From: Prevotella sp. AGR2160
Lineage (GTDB): Bacteria; Bacteroidota; Bacteroidia; Bacteroidales; Bacteroidaceae
DNA: 64,000 nt
Assembly: GCF_000424185.1 (NCBI RefSeq)
Contig: NZ_AUJK01000017.1
Span: forward strand, 1-64,000
Direction: 5' to 3'
In this document: piece after piece, positions 23,958 through 33,202 of the stretch
Numbering within the stretch: the stretch's first letter is position 1
How the letters are laid out: each line of letters begins with the position of its first letter
The notes under the pieces: generated by a model
What the model was told of the DNA's origin: nothing
Database searches by the model: none
Seen by the model: the letters and a program-made list of their open reading frames with translations, nothing else
Position numbers and translations under genes: made by a program

Positions 23958-25423
23958 TATTTAATATTGTCCACCCATTTGAAGATACGGTTCCAACGGA
24001 TACCCTTGAAGCCCGGATGATCGGGGTTATGGCTCCACCAGATAAAGATTGGCTTGCCGACGATATGATCCTCCGGCACAAAGCCCCAGTAGCGGCTGTC
24101 GGCGGAGTTATGACGGTTATCGCCCATCATCCAGTAATAGTCCATCTTGAAGGTATAGCTGTGGGCCTCCTTACCGTTGATATAAATCTTATTATTTTTC
24201 ACCACGAGGTTGTTGCCCTCATAGACACGGATCGGACGCTCATAGATGGCGATATTCTTCATGTTCAGGGCAATGCTCTTACCCTTGGCGGGAATCCAGA
24301 TGGGGCCGTAGTTGTCGCGCGTCCAACCGGTCACGGCATTCATCGGATAGAGATCGCCGGTCTCGGCATCGGTGTTGAGCCGGATGGAGGTCACGAGATC
24401 CTTACGCTTGCTCAATACGGCAGCGGCATGCTTCGTCAGCGGCAGGAAGCCATTCTGCGTCAGACTCTGCAGATCCTCATTGCTGATCTCCAACTGGTCG
24501 CAGAGGTCGGCCGGTAACATCTGGCGGAGTTTGACATAATAGGTATACTGCACATTGTCCGGCTCCTTGTTCGGACGGCCGTTGAGGTAAACGATGCGGT
24601 TCTTGATCTGCAGCATCTGACCGGGCAGACCGACACAACGCTTCACGTAATTCTCACGACGGTCAGTAGGACGCGTGGTGATGCGGCCATACTGGTTGGG
24701 ATTGTCGAGGATATATTTTCTTCCCAACCCGTAGAGACGGGCATAGAAGTCGCGCTGCTGCTGAATCGTCATCGCCTGGACATTAGGCAGATTGCCATAC
24801 TGCTGCTGATAGAGCTGAGAGCCGAAAGAGTAGCACATGGTGTAATAATCCTGGTTATCCCACGGCTCCTCAGAGCAGATAGTGTCGCCACAGGGATAGT
24901 TGAAGACAACAATATCATTCAACTTCACCTTACCGAATCCTTTCAAGCGGCGGTAGTCCCAGTGAGGCCAGTCGAGATAGCTCTTCACGTTGACGAGAGG
25001 CATCGTATGCTGCGTCAGCGGCATCGTCAGCGGCGTCTCGGGGATGCGGGGGCCATAGCTCATCTTGCTCACGAAGAGATAGTCGCCCGTGAGCAGACTC
25101 TTCTCCAGCGAGGAGGAGGGAATGACATAATTCTGGAAGAAGAAGAGGTTGACGAAATAGACGGCCACGAGGGCGAAGACAAGGGCGTCGACCCAGCCCA
25201 TGATGAACTTCACCGGGCCTTCGGAGTCCTTCCACCACTGCCAGCGGATCTTCTTCGAGATATAGACATCATAGATGAAGAGGGCACCGAGGATTGTCAG
25301 TATCCAACCCGTGATACTCTGCGGGAGCACCCAGAGGATAAAGAGGGCGTAGCAGAAAATGGCGGCGCCAAACTTCATCCACTGGACCTTCATATTCAGT
25401 TTTGCTTTTTCCTTATCGATCAT
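23957..25423 (-). CDS. lepB: Signal peptidase I
   Basis: A 488-residue type I signal peptidase that removes signal peptides at the inner membrane. There are two N-terminal membrane segments (residues about 15-45 and 75-95). The catalytic Ser is in VIPSSSLEKSLLTGD (near 100) and the Lys in NYVKRCVGLPGQ (near 260). The conserved C-terminal box is MMGDNRHNSADSRYWGFVP. A large insertion separates Ser and Lys boxes, as in other Bacteroidales enzymes. The frame opens at TTG (25429), but ATG at 25423 is the better start. Six bases separate it from dapB upstream. Confidence 0.92.
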   Translation of the reverse strand: MIDKEKAKLNMKVQWMKFGAAIFCYALFILWVLPQSITGWILTILGALFIYDVYISKKIRWQWWKDSEGPVKFIMGWVDALVFALVAVYFVNLFFFQNYVIPSSSLEKSLLTGDYLFVSKMSYGPRIPETPLTMPLTQHTMPLVNVKSYLDWPHWDYRRLKGFGKVKLNDIVVFNYPCGDTICSEEPWDNQDYYTMCYSFGSQLYQQQYGNLPNVQAMTIQQQRDFYARLYGLGRKYILDNPNQYGRITTRPTDRRENYVKRCVGLPGQMLQIKNRIVYLNGRPNKEPDNVQYTYYVKLRQMLPADLCDQLEISNEDLQSLTQNGFLPLTKHAAAVLSKRKDLVTSIRLNTDAETGDLYPMNAVTGWTRDNYGPIWIPAKGKSIALNMKNIAIYERPIRVYEGNNLVVKNNKIYINGKEAHSYTFKMDYYWMMGDNRHNSADSRYWGFVPEDHIVGKPIFIWWSHNPDHPGFKGIRWNRIFKWVDNIK

Positions 25424-25429
25424 AATCAA

Positions 25430-26185
25430 TTAGAATTTAAACAGATCGGATGTGGTCAGCAAGCCCGTGTGATCCTTCGTATACTCAGCGGCGAGGACAG
25501 CGCCAAGGGCGAAACCCTTACGGCTGTGGGCATCATGGGTAATGGTGATCTTGTCGGCCTCACTGTCGTAGCTGATGCTATGGATGCCCGGCACCTCGTC
25601 GTGGCGGACGGAGTTGATGAGCAGCTCGTCAGCCTTGTGGTCGGCAGAGCCCTCCACACGACCATCATCCCATGTCGTCGTGCCCTTCTTCCAGTCCTTC
25701 TTGCGGTCGAGGTCGTTCACGATCTCCTCAGCAAGGGTGATGGCGGTACCCGACGGCGCGTCGAGCTTATGGATATGATGCGTCTCGGTCATCTCCACGT
25801 CATACTGTGGGAATCCGTTCATGATCTTGGCCAGATAACGGTTGACAGCGGAGAAGATAGCCACGCCGATAGAGAAATTGCTGGCCCAGAAAAGGGTCTG
25901 CTTGCCGTCTTTCGTCAACGCCTCAACATCAGCCTTGTGGTCCTTCATCCAGCCCGTAGAACCGCTGACAACCTTCACATGATGCTTGAAGGCACGGAGA
26001 TAGTTATCATAGGCTGCTGTGGGATTGGTGAACTCGATGGCGACATCGGCACTGGCAAAGGCCGGAGAATCGAAGTCGTCCTGGTTGTCTACGTCAATCT
26101 TGCATACGATCTCATGGCCACGCTCCAGGGCGATCTGCTCGATCATATGACCCATCTTGCCGTAGCCGATTAAAGCAATTTTCAT
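25430..26185 (-). CDS. dapB: 4-hydroxy-tetrahydrodipicolinate reductase
   Basis: A 251-residue NAD(P)H-dependent reductase of the lysine/diaminopimelate pathway. The N-terminal nucleotide site is IALIGYGKMGHMIEQ, the central strand STGWMKDHK precedes the substrate domain, and the catalytic ETHHIHKLDAPSGTA motif (His pair and Lys) is near 132-146. It is the first gene of the dapB-lepB operon. Meso-diaminopimelate for peptidoglycan makes it essential in most Gram-negatives. Confidence 0.95.
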   Translation of the reverse strand: MKIALIGYGKMGHMIEQIALERGHEIVCKIDVDNQDDFDSPAFASADVAIEFTNPTAAYDNYLRAFKHHVKVVSGSTGWMKDHKADVEALTKDGKQTLFWASNFSIGVAIFSAVNRYLAKIMNGFPQYDVEMTETHHIHKLDAPSGTAITLAEEIVNDLDRKKDWKKGTTTWDDGRVEGSADHKADELLINSVRHDEVPGIHSISYDSEADKITITHDAHSRKGFALGAVLAAEYTKDHTGLLTTSDLFKF

Positions 26186-26216
26186 AATTTTCTAATTCGA
26201 ATTAAAAACGTTTTGG

Positions 26217-26224
26217 CAAAGATA
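26217..26224 (-). promoter_or_regulatory. -7 box of the dapB-lepB operon
   Basis: Minus-strand TATCTTTG, 31 bases before the dapB start codon; divergent from the DUF2851 gene promoter. Confidence 0.5.
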
Positions 26225-26268
26225 CAATATTTTTTCAGGAAAAAGGTACCCTGTTGCAATATTTTTTG

Positions 26269-26276
26269 TATTTTTG
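26269..26276 (+). promoter_or_regulatory. -7 box of the DUF2851 gene
   Basis: TATTTTTG followed by CAC, 12 bases before the ATG at 26289. Confidence 0.45.
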
Positions 26277-26288
26277 CACATACCTATA

Positions 26289-27593
26289 ATGAAGAAGCCT
26301 ATGGAACAACTCTTGCACTATGTCTGGAAACACAAGCTATTCCCCCTGCGCCCGCTGACGACGACGGACGGACAGACGGTGGAAGTGATCGACCCGGGAC
26401 TGCACAACCGCAATGCCGGACCCGACTTCTTCAATGCCAAAATAAAGATCGGCAATACCCTCTGGGTGGGCAACGTGGAGATCCACGACCGGGCCTCTGA
26501 CTGGTTTCTTCATGGCCACGACCAGGACAGCCATTACGACAATGTCATCCTCCATGTCTGCGGTATCGTGGACGTCGAGGCAAAAAACAGCCGGGGAGAG
26601 GTGCTCACGCAGATGCAGCTCGATGTCCCCCGGAGCGTACGGGGTAATTACCAGCAGTTGATCACCACCGACACCTATCCACCGTGCTACCGCGTCATCC
26701 CTACCCTCTCGCGCCTCACCGTCCATTCGTGGATGAGTGCCTTGCAGACGGAGCGACTCGAACAGAAGACGGAGGCGATAGCAAAGCGCGTGGACGACTG
26801 CGGCGGCGACTGGGAGAGTGCCTACTTCGTCACCCTCGCCCGCAACTACGGCTTCGGCATCAACAACGACACCTTCGAGCAGTGGGCCCGCGCCATTCCG
26901 CTCCACGATGTCGACCACCACCGCGACAATCTCTTCCAGATTGAGGCGATATTCATGGGGCAGGCCGGACTACTCGACATCGACTCCGTGCCGAAGCGAT
27001 ATCAGAAAGACGCGCTTGGCGAGGGCTATTTCAATAAGCTGAGGGAGGAATATCTCTATCTCGCCCATAAGTTCAACCTGCAGCCCATCGACTGGCATCT
27101 GTGGCGCTTCCTACGGCTGCGCCCGCAGAACTTCCCGCACATCCGCATCTCGCAGTTGGCCAACCTTTACTACCAGCACAAGGCGGGGCTGAGCCAACTC
27201 CTCGAGGCCGACTCTATCAAGGCGATGAACGAGATCCTGCGCATTGGCGTGACCCCTTACTGGGAGACGCACTACACCTTCGGCTCTACGAGTACGAAGA
27301 ATGGCAAGCGCCTCTCCCCCTTCAGCCTCAACCTGCTGCTCATCAACACCGCCGTGCCAATACTCTTCGCCTACGGACGCCATAAGCAGGACGACACCCT
27401 CTGCGACCGTGCCTTCGATATCCTCGAACAGCTCAAGGCGGAGAAGAACCATATCATCTCCATGTGGCAGGAGGTGGGACTCCCCGTGGAGAATGCCGGC
27501 GACAGTCAGGCGCTGATCCAGTTGAAGAAAGAATACTGCGATAAGAAAGACTGCCTCCGCTGCCGTTTTGGTTATGAATATCTGAAAAAATAA
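26289..27593 (+). CDS. DUF2851-family protein
   Basis: A 434-residue cytoplasmic protein of a family confined largely to Bacteroidetes, function unknown. Family features are LNNRNAGPDF-like GLHNRNAGPDFFNAKIKI near 39-56, VGNVEIHDRASDWF shortly after, and a C-terminal cysteine cluster CDKKDCLRCRFGYEYLK that could hold a metal. The spacing of E and D in the first part recalls nuclease folds, but I would not assign activity. Start taken at ATG 26289; the frame also opens at a TTG within the promoter. It is followed at 21 bases by a thioesterase gene and then dprA. Confidence 0.85.
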   Translation: MKKPMEQLLHYVWKHKLFPLRPLTTTDGQTVEVIDPGLHNRNAGPDFFNAKIKIGNTLWVGNVEIHDRASDWFLHGHDQDSHYDNVILHVCGIVDVEAKNSRGEVLTQMQLDVPRSVRGNYQQLITTDTYPPCYRVIPTLSRLTVHSWMSALQTERLEQKTEAIAKRVDDCGGDWESAYFVTLARNYGFGINNDTFEQWARAIPLHDVDHHRDNLFQIEAIFMGQAGLLDIDSVPKRYQKDALGEGYFNKLREEYLYLAHKFNLQPIDWHLWRFLRLRPQNFPHIRISQLANLYYQHKAGLSQLLEADSIKAMNEILRIGVTPYWETHYTFGSTSTKNGKRLSPFSLNLLLINTAVPILFAYGRHKQDDTLCDRAFDILEQLKAEKNHIISMWQEVGLPVENAGDSQALIQLKKEYCDKKDCLRCRFGYEYLKK

Positions 27594-27613
27594 GATCAAT
27601 ATATACAATAAAA

Positions 27614-28030
27614 ATGGAAAAGAATCATCCTTACGTCTTCGAGACGCGGCTGGAAGTAAGAGACTACGAGTGCGATATCGAGGGTATCGTCAACAATGCC
27701 AACTACCTCCACTATTTCGAGCATACCCGCCACCGCTTCCTCCAGAAGACGGGGCTGAGTTTCAAGGACATGCATGAGAAGGGCACTGACGCCGTCGTCG
27801 CCCGCATGACTCTCGAATACAAGGCCCCGCTGCAGTGCGACGACTTCATGATCTCCAAACTGTGGATTGAGAAACAGGGCGTGCGCTATATCTTCCACCA
27901 GGATATCTACCGTGAACGCGACAACAAGCTCTCCTGCCGTGCGAAGGTTGAGCTCGTCTGTCTCGTCAACGGCCGCCTCGCCGTCAGCCCCGAATACGAC
28001 GAGGCCTTCGCACCCTTCATGGAAAAGTAA
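27614..28030 (+). CDS. Acyl-CoA thioesterase (4HBT hot-dog fold)
   Basis: A 138-residue hot-dog-fold thioesterase related to YbgC/4-hydroxybenzoyl-CoA thioesterase. The sequence VRDYECDIEGIVNNANYLHYFEHTRH (split here into its D-E-G-VNN-Y-FEH-R landmarks, near 15-40) carries the catalytic region. In this subfamily Asp is typical after the YE/YS pair, and CDIEG supplies it. The acyl substrate is unknown. The stop codon AAG-TAA is the first unit of an octamer repeat that runs into the dprA start. Confidence 0.88.
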   Translation: MEKNHPYVFETRLEVRDYECDIEGIVNNANYLHYFEHTRHRFLQKTGLSFKDMHEKGTDAVVARMTLEYKAPLQCDDFMISKLWIEKQGVRYIFHQDIYRERDNKLSCRAKVELVCLVNGRLAVSPEYDEAFAPFMEK

Positions 28031-28058
28031 AAAGGTAAAAAAGTAAAGAAGTAAAAGG
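28022..28058 (+). repeat. Octamer array family H, copy 1
   Basis: AAAAGTAAAAAGGTAAAAAAGTAAAGAAGTAAAAGG in units of about 8 bases (given in two parts: AAAAGTAAAAAGGTAAA, AAAGTAAAGAAGTAAAA). It starts in the thioesterase stop codon and ends just before the dprA ATG at 28062. Confidence 0.7.
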
Positions 28059-28061
28059 TTA

Positions 28062-29195
28062 ATGTCATCAGACCAAGAGATCATATCCTCCATCGCCCTG
28101 ACGAGGCTGAACTATTTCTCCCTCGCCGGACTGCTGCAGCTCTACCGTCGACTCGGCTCGGCGGAAGAAGTCATTGCCCACAGGAAAGATATCCGAGATA
28201 TCCTTCCCGATGCCCAACCACGCCTCATCGAAGCCTTGGAAAATATCGATGAGCCGCTGAAGCGAGCAGAGGTGGAGTATGCGTGGGACCAACAGCATGG
28301 CGTCCATGTGCTCTGTCTGAATGACCCTGATTATCCCCAACGGCTGAAAGAGGTGGATGACGCGCCCCTTGTGCTCTTCTACAAGGGCAATGCCGATCTC
28401 AATCAACGGCATATCATCGACATCGTGGGCACACGCCGTTGTACGACCTACGGCCAGGATATCATCCGACATTTCATCAAGGAGTTGAAAGCCTACTGCC
28501 CAGAAGTGCTCATCGTCAGTGGCCTCGCCTATGGTGTCGATATCTGCGCCCACCGCAACGCCCTTGCCGATGGCTTTCCCACTGTCGGCGTCCTCGCCCA
28601 TGGCCTCGACGACCTCTATCCTGCCGCCCATCGGGAGACGGCAAGGGAGATGATCGACCACGGTGGATTGCTCACGGAGTTTCTCACGCAGACAAGAGCG
28701 GAGAAGGTCAACTTCATCCGTCGCAACCGCATCGTCGCCGGTATGAGCGATGCCACGATCCTCGTGGAGAGTGCCGCCAAGGGTGGCGGTCTCATCACCA
28801 CTGGTATGGCTCAAGACTATGGCCGTGAGGTCTTCGCCTTCCCCGGTCCCGTCATCAACGCGCCCTATAGCGAGGGCTGCAACAACCTGATCCGAGACAG
28901 TGGCGCCGGTCTGATCACCAGTGCCGAAGATTTCGTCAGAACCATGGGGTGGCAGGAAGACAGCATCCTCTACGAGGCCAAACGAAAAGGCATTGAGCGT
29001 CAGCTCTTCGTGGACCTCAGTCCGGACGAAGAGCAGATCGTCAATGCCTTAAAAAAGCAGGATAATCTTCAAATCAATAAGATTGCCATCCATACCGCCA
29101 TCCCCATCGGCCGTCTCACCGCCCTCCTCTTCCAGTTGGAGATGAAGGGTGTCGTCAAAGCCATGGCCGGCGGTGTCTATCATCTATTGAGTTGA
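28062..29195 (+). CDS. dprA: DNA-processing protein DprA
   Basis: A 377-residue DprA/Smf protein that loads RecA on incoming single-stranded DNA during natural transformation. The Rossmann-like core has VGTRRCTTYG near 125, SGLAYGVDICAHRNAL near 150, GVLAHGLDDLYPAAH near 175, FIRRNRIVAGMSDATILVE near 220 and FAFPG near 262. A C-terminal winged-helix-like region (KQDNLQINKIAIHTAI) follows. The gene begins four bases after the family H array, whose A-richness may act as the ribosome entry region. A family C repeat begins at its stop codon. Confidence 0.93.
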   Translation: MSSDQEIISSIALTRLNYFSLAGLLQLYRRLGSAEEVIAHRKDIRDILPDAQPRLIEALENIDEPLKRAEVEYAWDQQHGVHVLCLNDPDYPQRLKEVDDAPLVLFYKGNADLNQRHIIDIVGTRRCTTYGQDIIRHFIKELKAYCPEVLIVSGLAYGVDICAHRNALADGFPTVGVLAHGLDDLYPAAHRETAREMIDHGGLLTEFLTQTRAEKVNFIRRNRIVAGMSDATILVESAAKGGGLITTGMAQDYGREVFAFPGPVINAPYSEGCNNLIRDSGAGLITSAEDFVRTMGWQEDSILYEAKRKGIERQLFVDLSPDEEQIVNALKKQDNLQINKIAIHTAIPIGRLTALLFQLEMKGVVKAMAGGVYHLLS

Positions 29196-29235
29196 ATGGC
29201 ACGCCGTCGTGTGCTTGCGCTTTGCAAGCGCAAGG
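29194..29235 (-). repeat. Family C repeat, copy 2
   Basis: GAATGGCACGCCGTCGTGTG then CTTGCGCTTTGCAAGCGCAAGG, starting at the last base of the dprA stop codon. Confidence 0.7.
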
Positions 29236-29254
29236 AAGCATAAGTCAGTTCGAT

Positions 29255-30118
29255 CTATTTCAAGATCTTCTTACCCTGAAGGATACAAATACCCTTCGGC
29301 TCGCTCATGCGCTGGCCATTCAGATTGTAATAGACGCCTTTCTGACGATGATCACCGGAGATACCGTTGATCTTCGTAGAGATAGAGGAGATGACGCGGA
29401 CCTCCTCAAGGGTATAGCTCTGACCTTTTACGACAAAGCCACTACGCAGCAAGTCTACATTGTCGGCAGTAACCTCCAGGTTGAAGTCGCCGTCGTAATC
29501 ATTATAGTTGCCATTGTCGGTCGTCAGAAAGACGGAGAAGTCGGGCGTAGCCACCTGCAGTTGGGCGGGGCTGTCCTGGGAAGCGCCGGAGACAGTACCG
29601 GTGAAGATGAGCTTATCACCAGCTTTCATATCCTTGTTTTTCAATGCCAGTTGACTATTCCAATTATTGGCATCGAAGGAGTCAGACCAAGGGAGCGGCT
29701 GATACTCTATTTCGGACGAGGTGTTATCGGAAGTCTGATCGTCATCAGAAGACTTCTTGATCACGTCAACGGACTTCAGCGTGAAGCCCTGACCCTTGAC
29801 ATAGATGCCACCATTGATGGCTGCGGCATTATCACTGGTGACGGCAAGTTTATAGACACCAGCCTTAAAATCGACATACGGACCATCGATAGGCGCCCAA
29901 TTCTTGTCATCGATCTGAATCTGGGCATTGTCGGAGACATCGCCCTTGAAAACGATCGTGTCGCCGTCAACAACAGGATCAGAGAGGTTGATTTCCTGCC
30001 AGGCTCCCCAGTTTTGAGGATCGAAAGACCCCGACCATACTGTCGAAGACTTGGCAAAGACACAAATGACACTGACAAGCAGTACCACGCATGCAAGTAG
30101 AAGTTTTTTGTTAATCAT
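29255..30118 (-). CDS. Secreted two-repeat protein with a Prevotella-type C-terminal tail
   Basis: A 287-residue exported protein: signal peptide (LLLACVVLLVSVICVFA), then two tandem repeats of about 95 residues. Each repeat starts W-S-x-SFD-x-x-NW (near 28 and 143), continues GDxxxFxGxVS and ends YVKGQGFTLKSVDV / VVKGQSYTLEEVRV. The C-terminus YYNLNGQRMSEPKGICIL then QGKKILK is a tail I recognise on many Prevotella secreted proteins, resembling type IX sorting domains. The repeats look like beta-sandwich, carbohydrate-binding-like modules, but this is a guess. It lies downstream of a related-looking secreted pseudogene. Confidence 0.8.
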   Translation of the reverse strand: MINKKLLLACVVLLVSVICVFAKSSTVWSGSFDPQNWGAWQEINLSDPVVDGDTIVFKGDVSDNAQIQIDDKNWAPIDGPYVDFKAGVYKLAVTSDNAAAINGGIYVKGQGFTLKSVDVIKKSSDDDQTSDNTSSEIEYQPLPWSDSFDANNWNSQLALKNKDMKAGDKLIFTGTVSGASQDSPAQLQVATPDFSVFLTTDNGNYNDYDGDFNLEVTADNVDLLRSGFVVKGQSYTLEEVRVISSISTKINGISGDHRQKGVYYNLNGQRMSEPKGICILQGKKILK

Positions 30119-30160
30119 GAGTTTAGTGTTGATATTTGAGTATTAATTTATAATCGACAG

Positions 30161-30168
30161 CAAAATTA
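30161..30168 (-). promoter_or_regulatory. -7 box of the secreted two-repeat gene
   Basis: Minus-strand TAATTTTG, 42 bases before the start codon at 30118. It lies below the terminator of the upstream pseudogene, so this gene is transcribed on its own. Confidence 0.5.
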
Positions 30169-30202
30169 CACAAAAAGATTCTATATAAAAAATAGGAAAA
30201 AA

Positions 30203-30240
30203 GATAAAAAAAAGGGACCGTACAAATGCGGCCCCCTTTT
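30203..30240 (-). terminator. Rho-independent terminator behind the secreted-protein pseudogene
   Basis: On the minus strand GGGGGCCG-loop-CGGTCCC followed by T8. It directly follows the stop codon at 30245. Confidence 0.65.
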
Positions 30241-30244
30241 TCTA

Positions 30245-31038
30245 TTATTCGCCCCAATCAAAATAATTATTCTGCTTGGCATCATTGATCGGGCCATCGG
30301 GAATATTCGAATCGCCAGTATAGACGGGGATCACCTCACTACTGCTGCCATCAACGGCATGAAACTTCATGATAGCATCGCTGAAGACGATATCTACCGT
30401 TTGACTCGTACCCGTAGAGAGATCGAGGTAGTTATGATAGACATAGCTGCTACGGACCTCACTGCTGCGGTCGGCCCAGGCCACATCGCCTTTACTATCG
30501 TGGAGGAAATAGATACCCGAGATCGTGAAGTCGTTGCCACCAATCCAAAGGTTGTTGTGGTCGATAAGATCCTTCAGAGCCGCATTAACGGTGATATCCA
30601 TGTATTTCCAACCATTGATACTGAACTTATCAAAGCCGAACATAAATTGCAGAAGCCCGTCCACCCGCTACTCACATGATATTTCGGCGAGATCTGCGCA
30701 GGTTCAGAGGTTGTTGCGCCATCAACCAGATACTTCACGGTGACGTCGACACTGAGATCGCTGTAGGTTTTCTTCAAGGCTGTAATCTCACCCGACATAA
30801 GGCTGTAATCTCACCCGACATGAAGAGATCCTTGGCGATAAAGAGCGCACGATCCCAGGAGCCTGTGGAGAAATAATAACCATTGGTAGTGTCGGCGACG
30901 AATCCGTTTGCCTCCGTTGCCGAAGACACCCATGCCGTCTCGATGGCAGGGGTGCCCTTTCCTTCATTTGTGTTGGAATAAACAGTTTCCTTATTGTTCG
31001 TCGTCGTGGCGGCAGCGTGCCAGGAGAAGATGACATTC
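30245..31038 (-). pseudogene. Remnant of a secreted or surface protein gene, frameshifted twice
   Basis: Three minus-strand frames join into one sensible protein. Frame 1 (from about 31038, just after a stop) reads SFNTNVIFSWHAA and continues to KDLFMSGEITAL. A perfect tandem duplication of 23 bases (unit AGGCTGTAATCTCACCCGACAT, about 30778-30822) then throws it out of frame. Without the duplication it continues KKTYSDLSVDVTVKYLVDG to ISPKYHV, where a second frameshift near 30660-30680 leads to LLQFMFGFDKFSINGWKY and the end NNYFDWGE. The N-terminus and signal peptide are missing. It looks like the C-terminal part of a beta-rich secreted protein; no family recognised. Confidence 0.7.
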
Positions 31039-31067
31039 GTGTTAAACGACTATCACGTAATCCTCAC

Positions 31068-31102
31068 AAAAAGAGGGTATTGCACAAACAATACCCTCTT
31101 TT
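31068..31102 (-). terminator. Strong bidirectional terminator behind the OPT gene
   Basis: A perfect 14-bp stem AAAAGAGGGTATTG / CAATACCCTCTTTT with a 6-base loop and A/T runs on both sides. It follows the OPT transporter stop (31134) on the minus strand. Confidence 0.85.
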
Positions 31103-31133
31103 GAGACAAATCATCCACCGTAGGGGGATGAAA

Positions 31134-33119
31134 TTATTTCTTCGTGGCTTTGACAAAATAGGTGATCAGAAGGATATAGGCGGCAAGGCTGCAGACCTCC
31201 GACATCGGGTTCGTCCACCACGTGTCAGCGATACTCAGCTCCACACCGCCGAACTTCAACAGCGCGCTGACAACACCCATCAGGGCGCCACCGGCGATGA
31301 AGCCACTGGCGATGAGCGTGCCCTTCTCACCACGTGCCTTGTTGACGGCAGCATCCTTCGAGCGGGAGGTGACATACCAGTTGAGGGCGCCACCAACGAC
31401 GAGGGGGATATTCAACTCAATGGGGATGAACATACCGAGGGCGAAGGCCAGTGCGGAGATGCCACAGCGGTCGAGGATGATGGCGATGACAGCGCCGATG
31501 CCATAAAGCAGCCACGGAGCACCGACACCATTCATCAGCGGGTCGATGACGGCAGCCATGGCATTAGCCTGCGGGGCAGCAAGCTGGCCGCTGGCGAAGC
31601 CGTAAGTCTTATTGAGGAGCATCATCACGCCACCGACGGTAGCTGCGGAGACGAGGGTGCCGAAAAACTTCCACGTCTCCTGCTTCTTCGGGGTCGTGCC
31701 GAGCCAGTAACCAATCTTCAAGTCGGTGATGAAACTGCCGGCCATCGACAACGCCGTACAGACGACGCCACCCATGATCAGTGCGGCGAGCATGCCACCG
31801 GGACCTTTCAGACCTACGGCAACCATGACGACGGAGGCGAGGATGAGCGTCATCAGCGTCATACCCGACACCGGGTTGCTGCCGACGATAGCAATGGCAT
31901 TGGCAGCGACAGTGGTGAAGAGAAAGGCGATGATCGTCACCAAGAGGATACCGACGATGGCGAAGAGGAGATTGCCCTGCATCACGCCGAACCAGAAGAA
32001 GAGGAAAGTGATGAGGATCGTCACCAGGGAACCGATGGCAATGATCTTAAACGAGATATCGCGTTGCGTGCGCTTCACCTGTGCTTCTGCCCCACTCTTG
32101 CCTTTCAACTCTCGGCTGGCAAGACTTACGGCACCCTTAATGATGCCCCAGCTCTTGATGATACCGATGATACCGGCCATGGCGATGCCGCCGATACCGA
32201 TGCTGCGGCCATAAGCCTTGAAGATCTCTTCGGGGCTCATGGCACCGACGGTCGTCGTGATCGACGGATCCCACATATTCAGCACCTGGTCGTGGAAGAC
32301 AAGGCTCATACCTGGTACGATGAGCCACCACACGGCGAGGGATCCGAAGGTGATATACAGGGCATAGCGCAAGCCGACGATATAACCGAGACCGAGAACG
32401 GCAGCACCCGTGTTGACCTTGAAGACGAGCTTCGCGTGATCAGCCAGCTGCTGGCCCCACGTGCACACACGACTCGTGAAGTTCTCATTCCACCAGCCGA
32501 AGGAGGCGACGATGAAATCATAGAGACCACCGACAAGACCGGCGATGAGCAACGGCTTCGCCTGGTCACCACCCTTAGCGCCGGAGACGAGCACCTGTGT
32601 CGTTGCCGTAGCCTCCGGGAAGGGATATTTGCCGTGCATGTCACTGACGAAATACTTCCGGAAAGGAATGAGGAAGAGGATGCCGATGATGCCACCAAGG
32701 GCCGAGGCCATGAAGATCTTCATAAAGGATGTCGTCATCTCCGGATATTTCGCCTGGAGGATATAGATAGCCGGCAATGTGAAGATGGCACCGGCAACGA
32801 CGGCTCCCGAACAGGCACCGATGCTCTGGATAATGACATTCTCGCCGAGGGCCTTGCTGCGGTGCGTCGCCGTAGAGACGCCGACGGCGATGATGGCGAT
32901 GGGGATGGCAGCCTCGAAGACCTGGCCGACCTTCAAGCCGAGATAGGCGGCAGCGGCAGAGAAGAGGATCGCCATAACGATACCCCAGCTCACCGACCAG
33001 CCATTTACTTCCGGATATACCTGGTCCGGTTTCATGATCGGGGTATACTCTTCCCCGTCCTTCAGTTCCCGAAACGCGTTGTCGGGCAACTGGATCTGTT
33101 CTTTTTCCTTGTTTTCCAT
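31134..33119 (-). CDS. OPT-family oligopeptide transporter
   Basis: A 661-residue inner-membrane protein of the oligopeptide transporter (OPT) family with about 14-16 hydrophobic segments. Family-typical stretches are TGRSVSWGIVMAI-like NGWSVSWGIVMAILFSAAAAY near 33, EATATTQVLVSG near 145, and GNSLFAIVGI-like segments later. Bacterial OPTs are thought to import peptides or metal-chelates by proton symport. The substrate is unknown. The start at 33119 (MENKEKEQIQLPDN) is preferred over a longer frame that reads through the octamer array. A TATCTTTG box precedes it. Confidence 0.9.
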   Translation of the reverse strand: MENKEKEQIQLPDNAFRELKDGEEYTPIMKPDQVYPEVNGWSVSWGIVMAILFSAAAAYLGLKVGQVFEAAIPIAIIAVGVSTATHRSKALGENVIIQSIGACSGAVVAGAIFTLPAIYILQAKYPEMTTSFMKIFMASALGGIIGILFLIPFRKYFVSDMHGKYPFPEATATTQVLVSGAKGGDQAKPLLIAGLVGGLYDFIVASFGWWNENFTSRVCTWGQQLADHAKLVFKVNTGAAVLGLGYIVGLRYALYITFGSLAVWWLIVPGMSLVFHDQVLNMWDPSITTTVGAMSPEEIFKAYGRSIGIGGIAMAGIIGIIKSWGIIKGAVSLASRELKGKSGAEAQVKRTQRDISFKIIAIGSLVTILITFLFFWFGVMQGNLLFAIVGILLVTIIAFLFTTVAANAIAIVGSNPVSGMTLMTLILASVVMVAVGLKGPGGMLAALIMGGVVCTALSMAGSFITDLKIGYWLGTTPKKQETWKFFGTLVSAATVGGVMMLLNKTYGFASGQLAAPQANAMAAVIDPLMNGVGAPWLLYGIGAVIAIILDRCGISALAFALGMFIPIELNIPLVVGGALNWYVTSRSKDAAVNKARGEKGTLIASGFIAGGALMGVVSALLKFGGVELSIADTWWTNPMSEVCSLAAYILLITYFVKATKK

Positions 33120-33128
33120 AATTGTTTG

Positions 33129-33136
33129 CAAAGATA
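33129..33136 (-). promoter_or_regulatory. -7 box of the OPT gene
   Basis: Minus-strand TATCTTTG, ending 9 bases before the start codon at 33119. Confidence 0.5.
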
Positions 33137-33145
33137 GGGAAAAAT

Positions 33146-33179
33146 TAAAAAGTAAAAAAGTAAAAAAGTAAAAAAGTAA
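33146..33179 (+). repeat. Octamer array family H, copy 2 (between divergent promoters)
   Basis: Four units of GTAAAAAA with exact 8-base spacing (G at 33152, 33160, 33168, 33176). It lies between the OPT and dus promoters, so slippage here would change promoter distance. Confidence 0.8.
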
Positions 33180-33202
33180 TCCCCTACTTCTTTTCTTTTT
33201 TG

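Noticed and set aside
29192..30100. Plus-strand frame of 302 codons starting MNGTPSCACALQAQG
   Set aside because: Its start is a family C repeat and the rest is antisense to the secreted two-repeat protein, which has a signal peptide and promoter.
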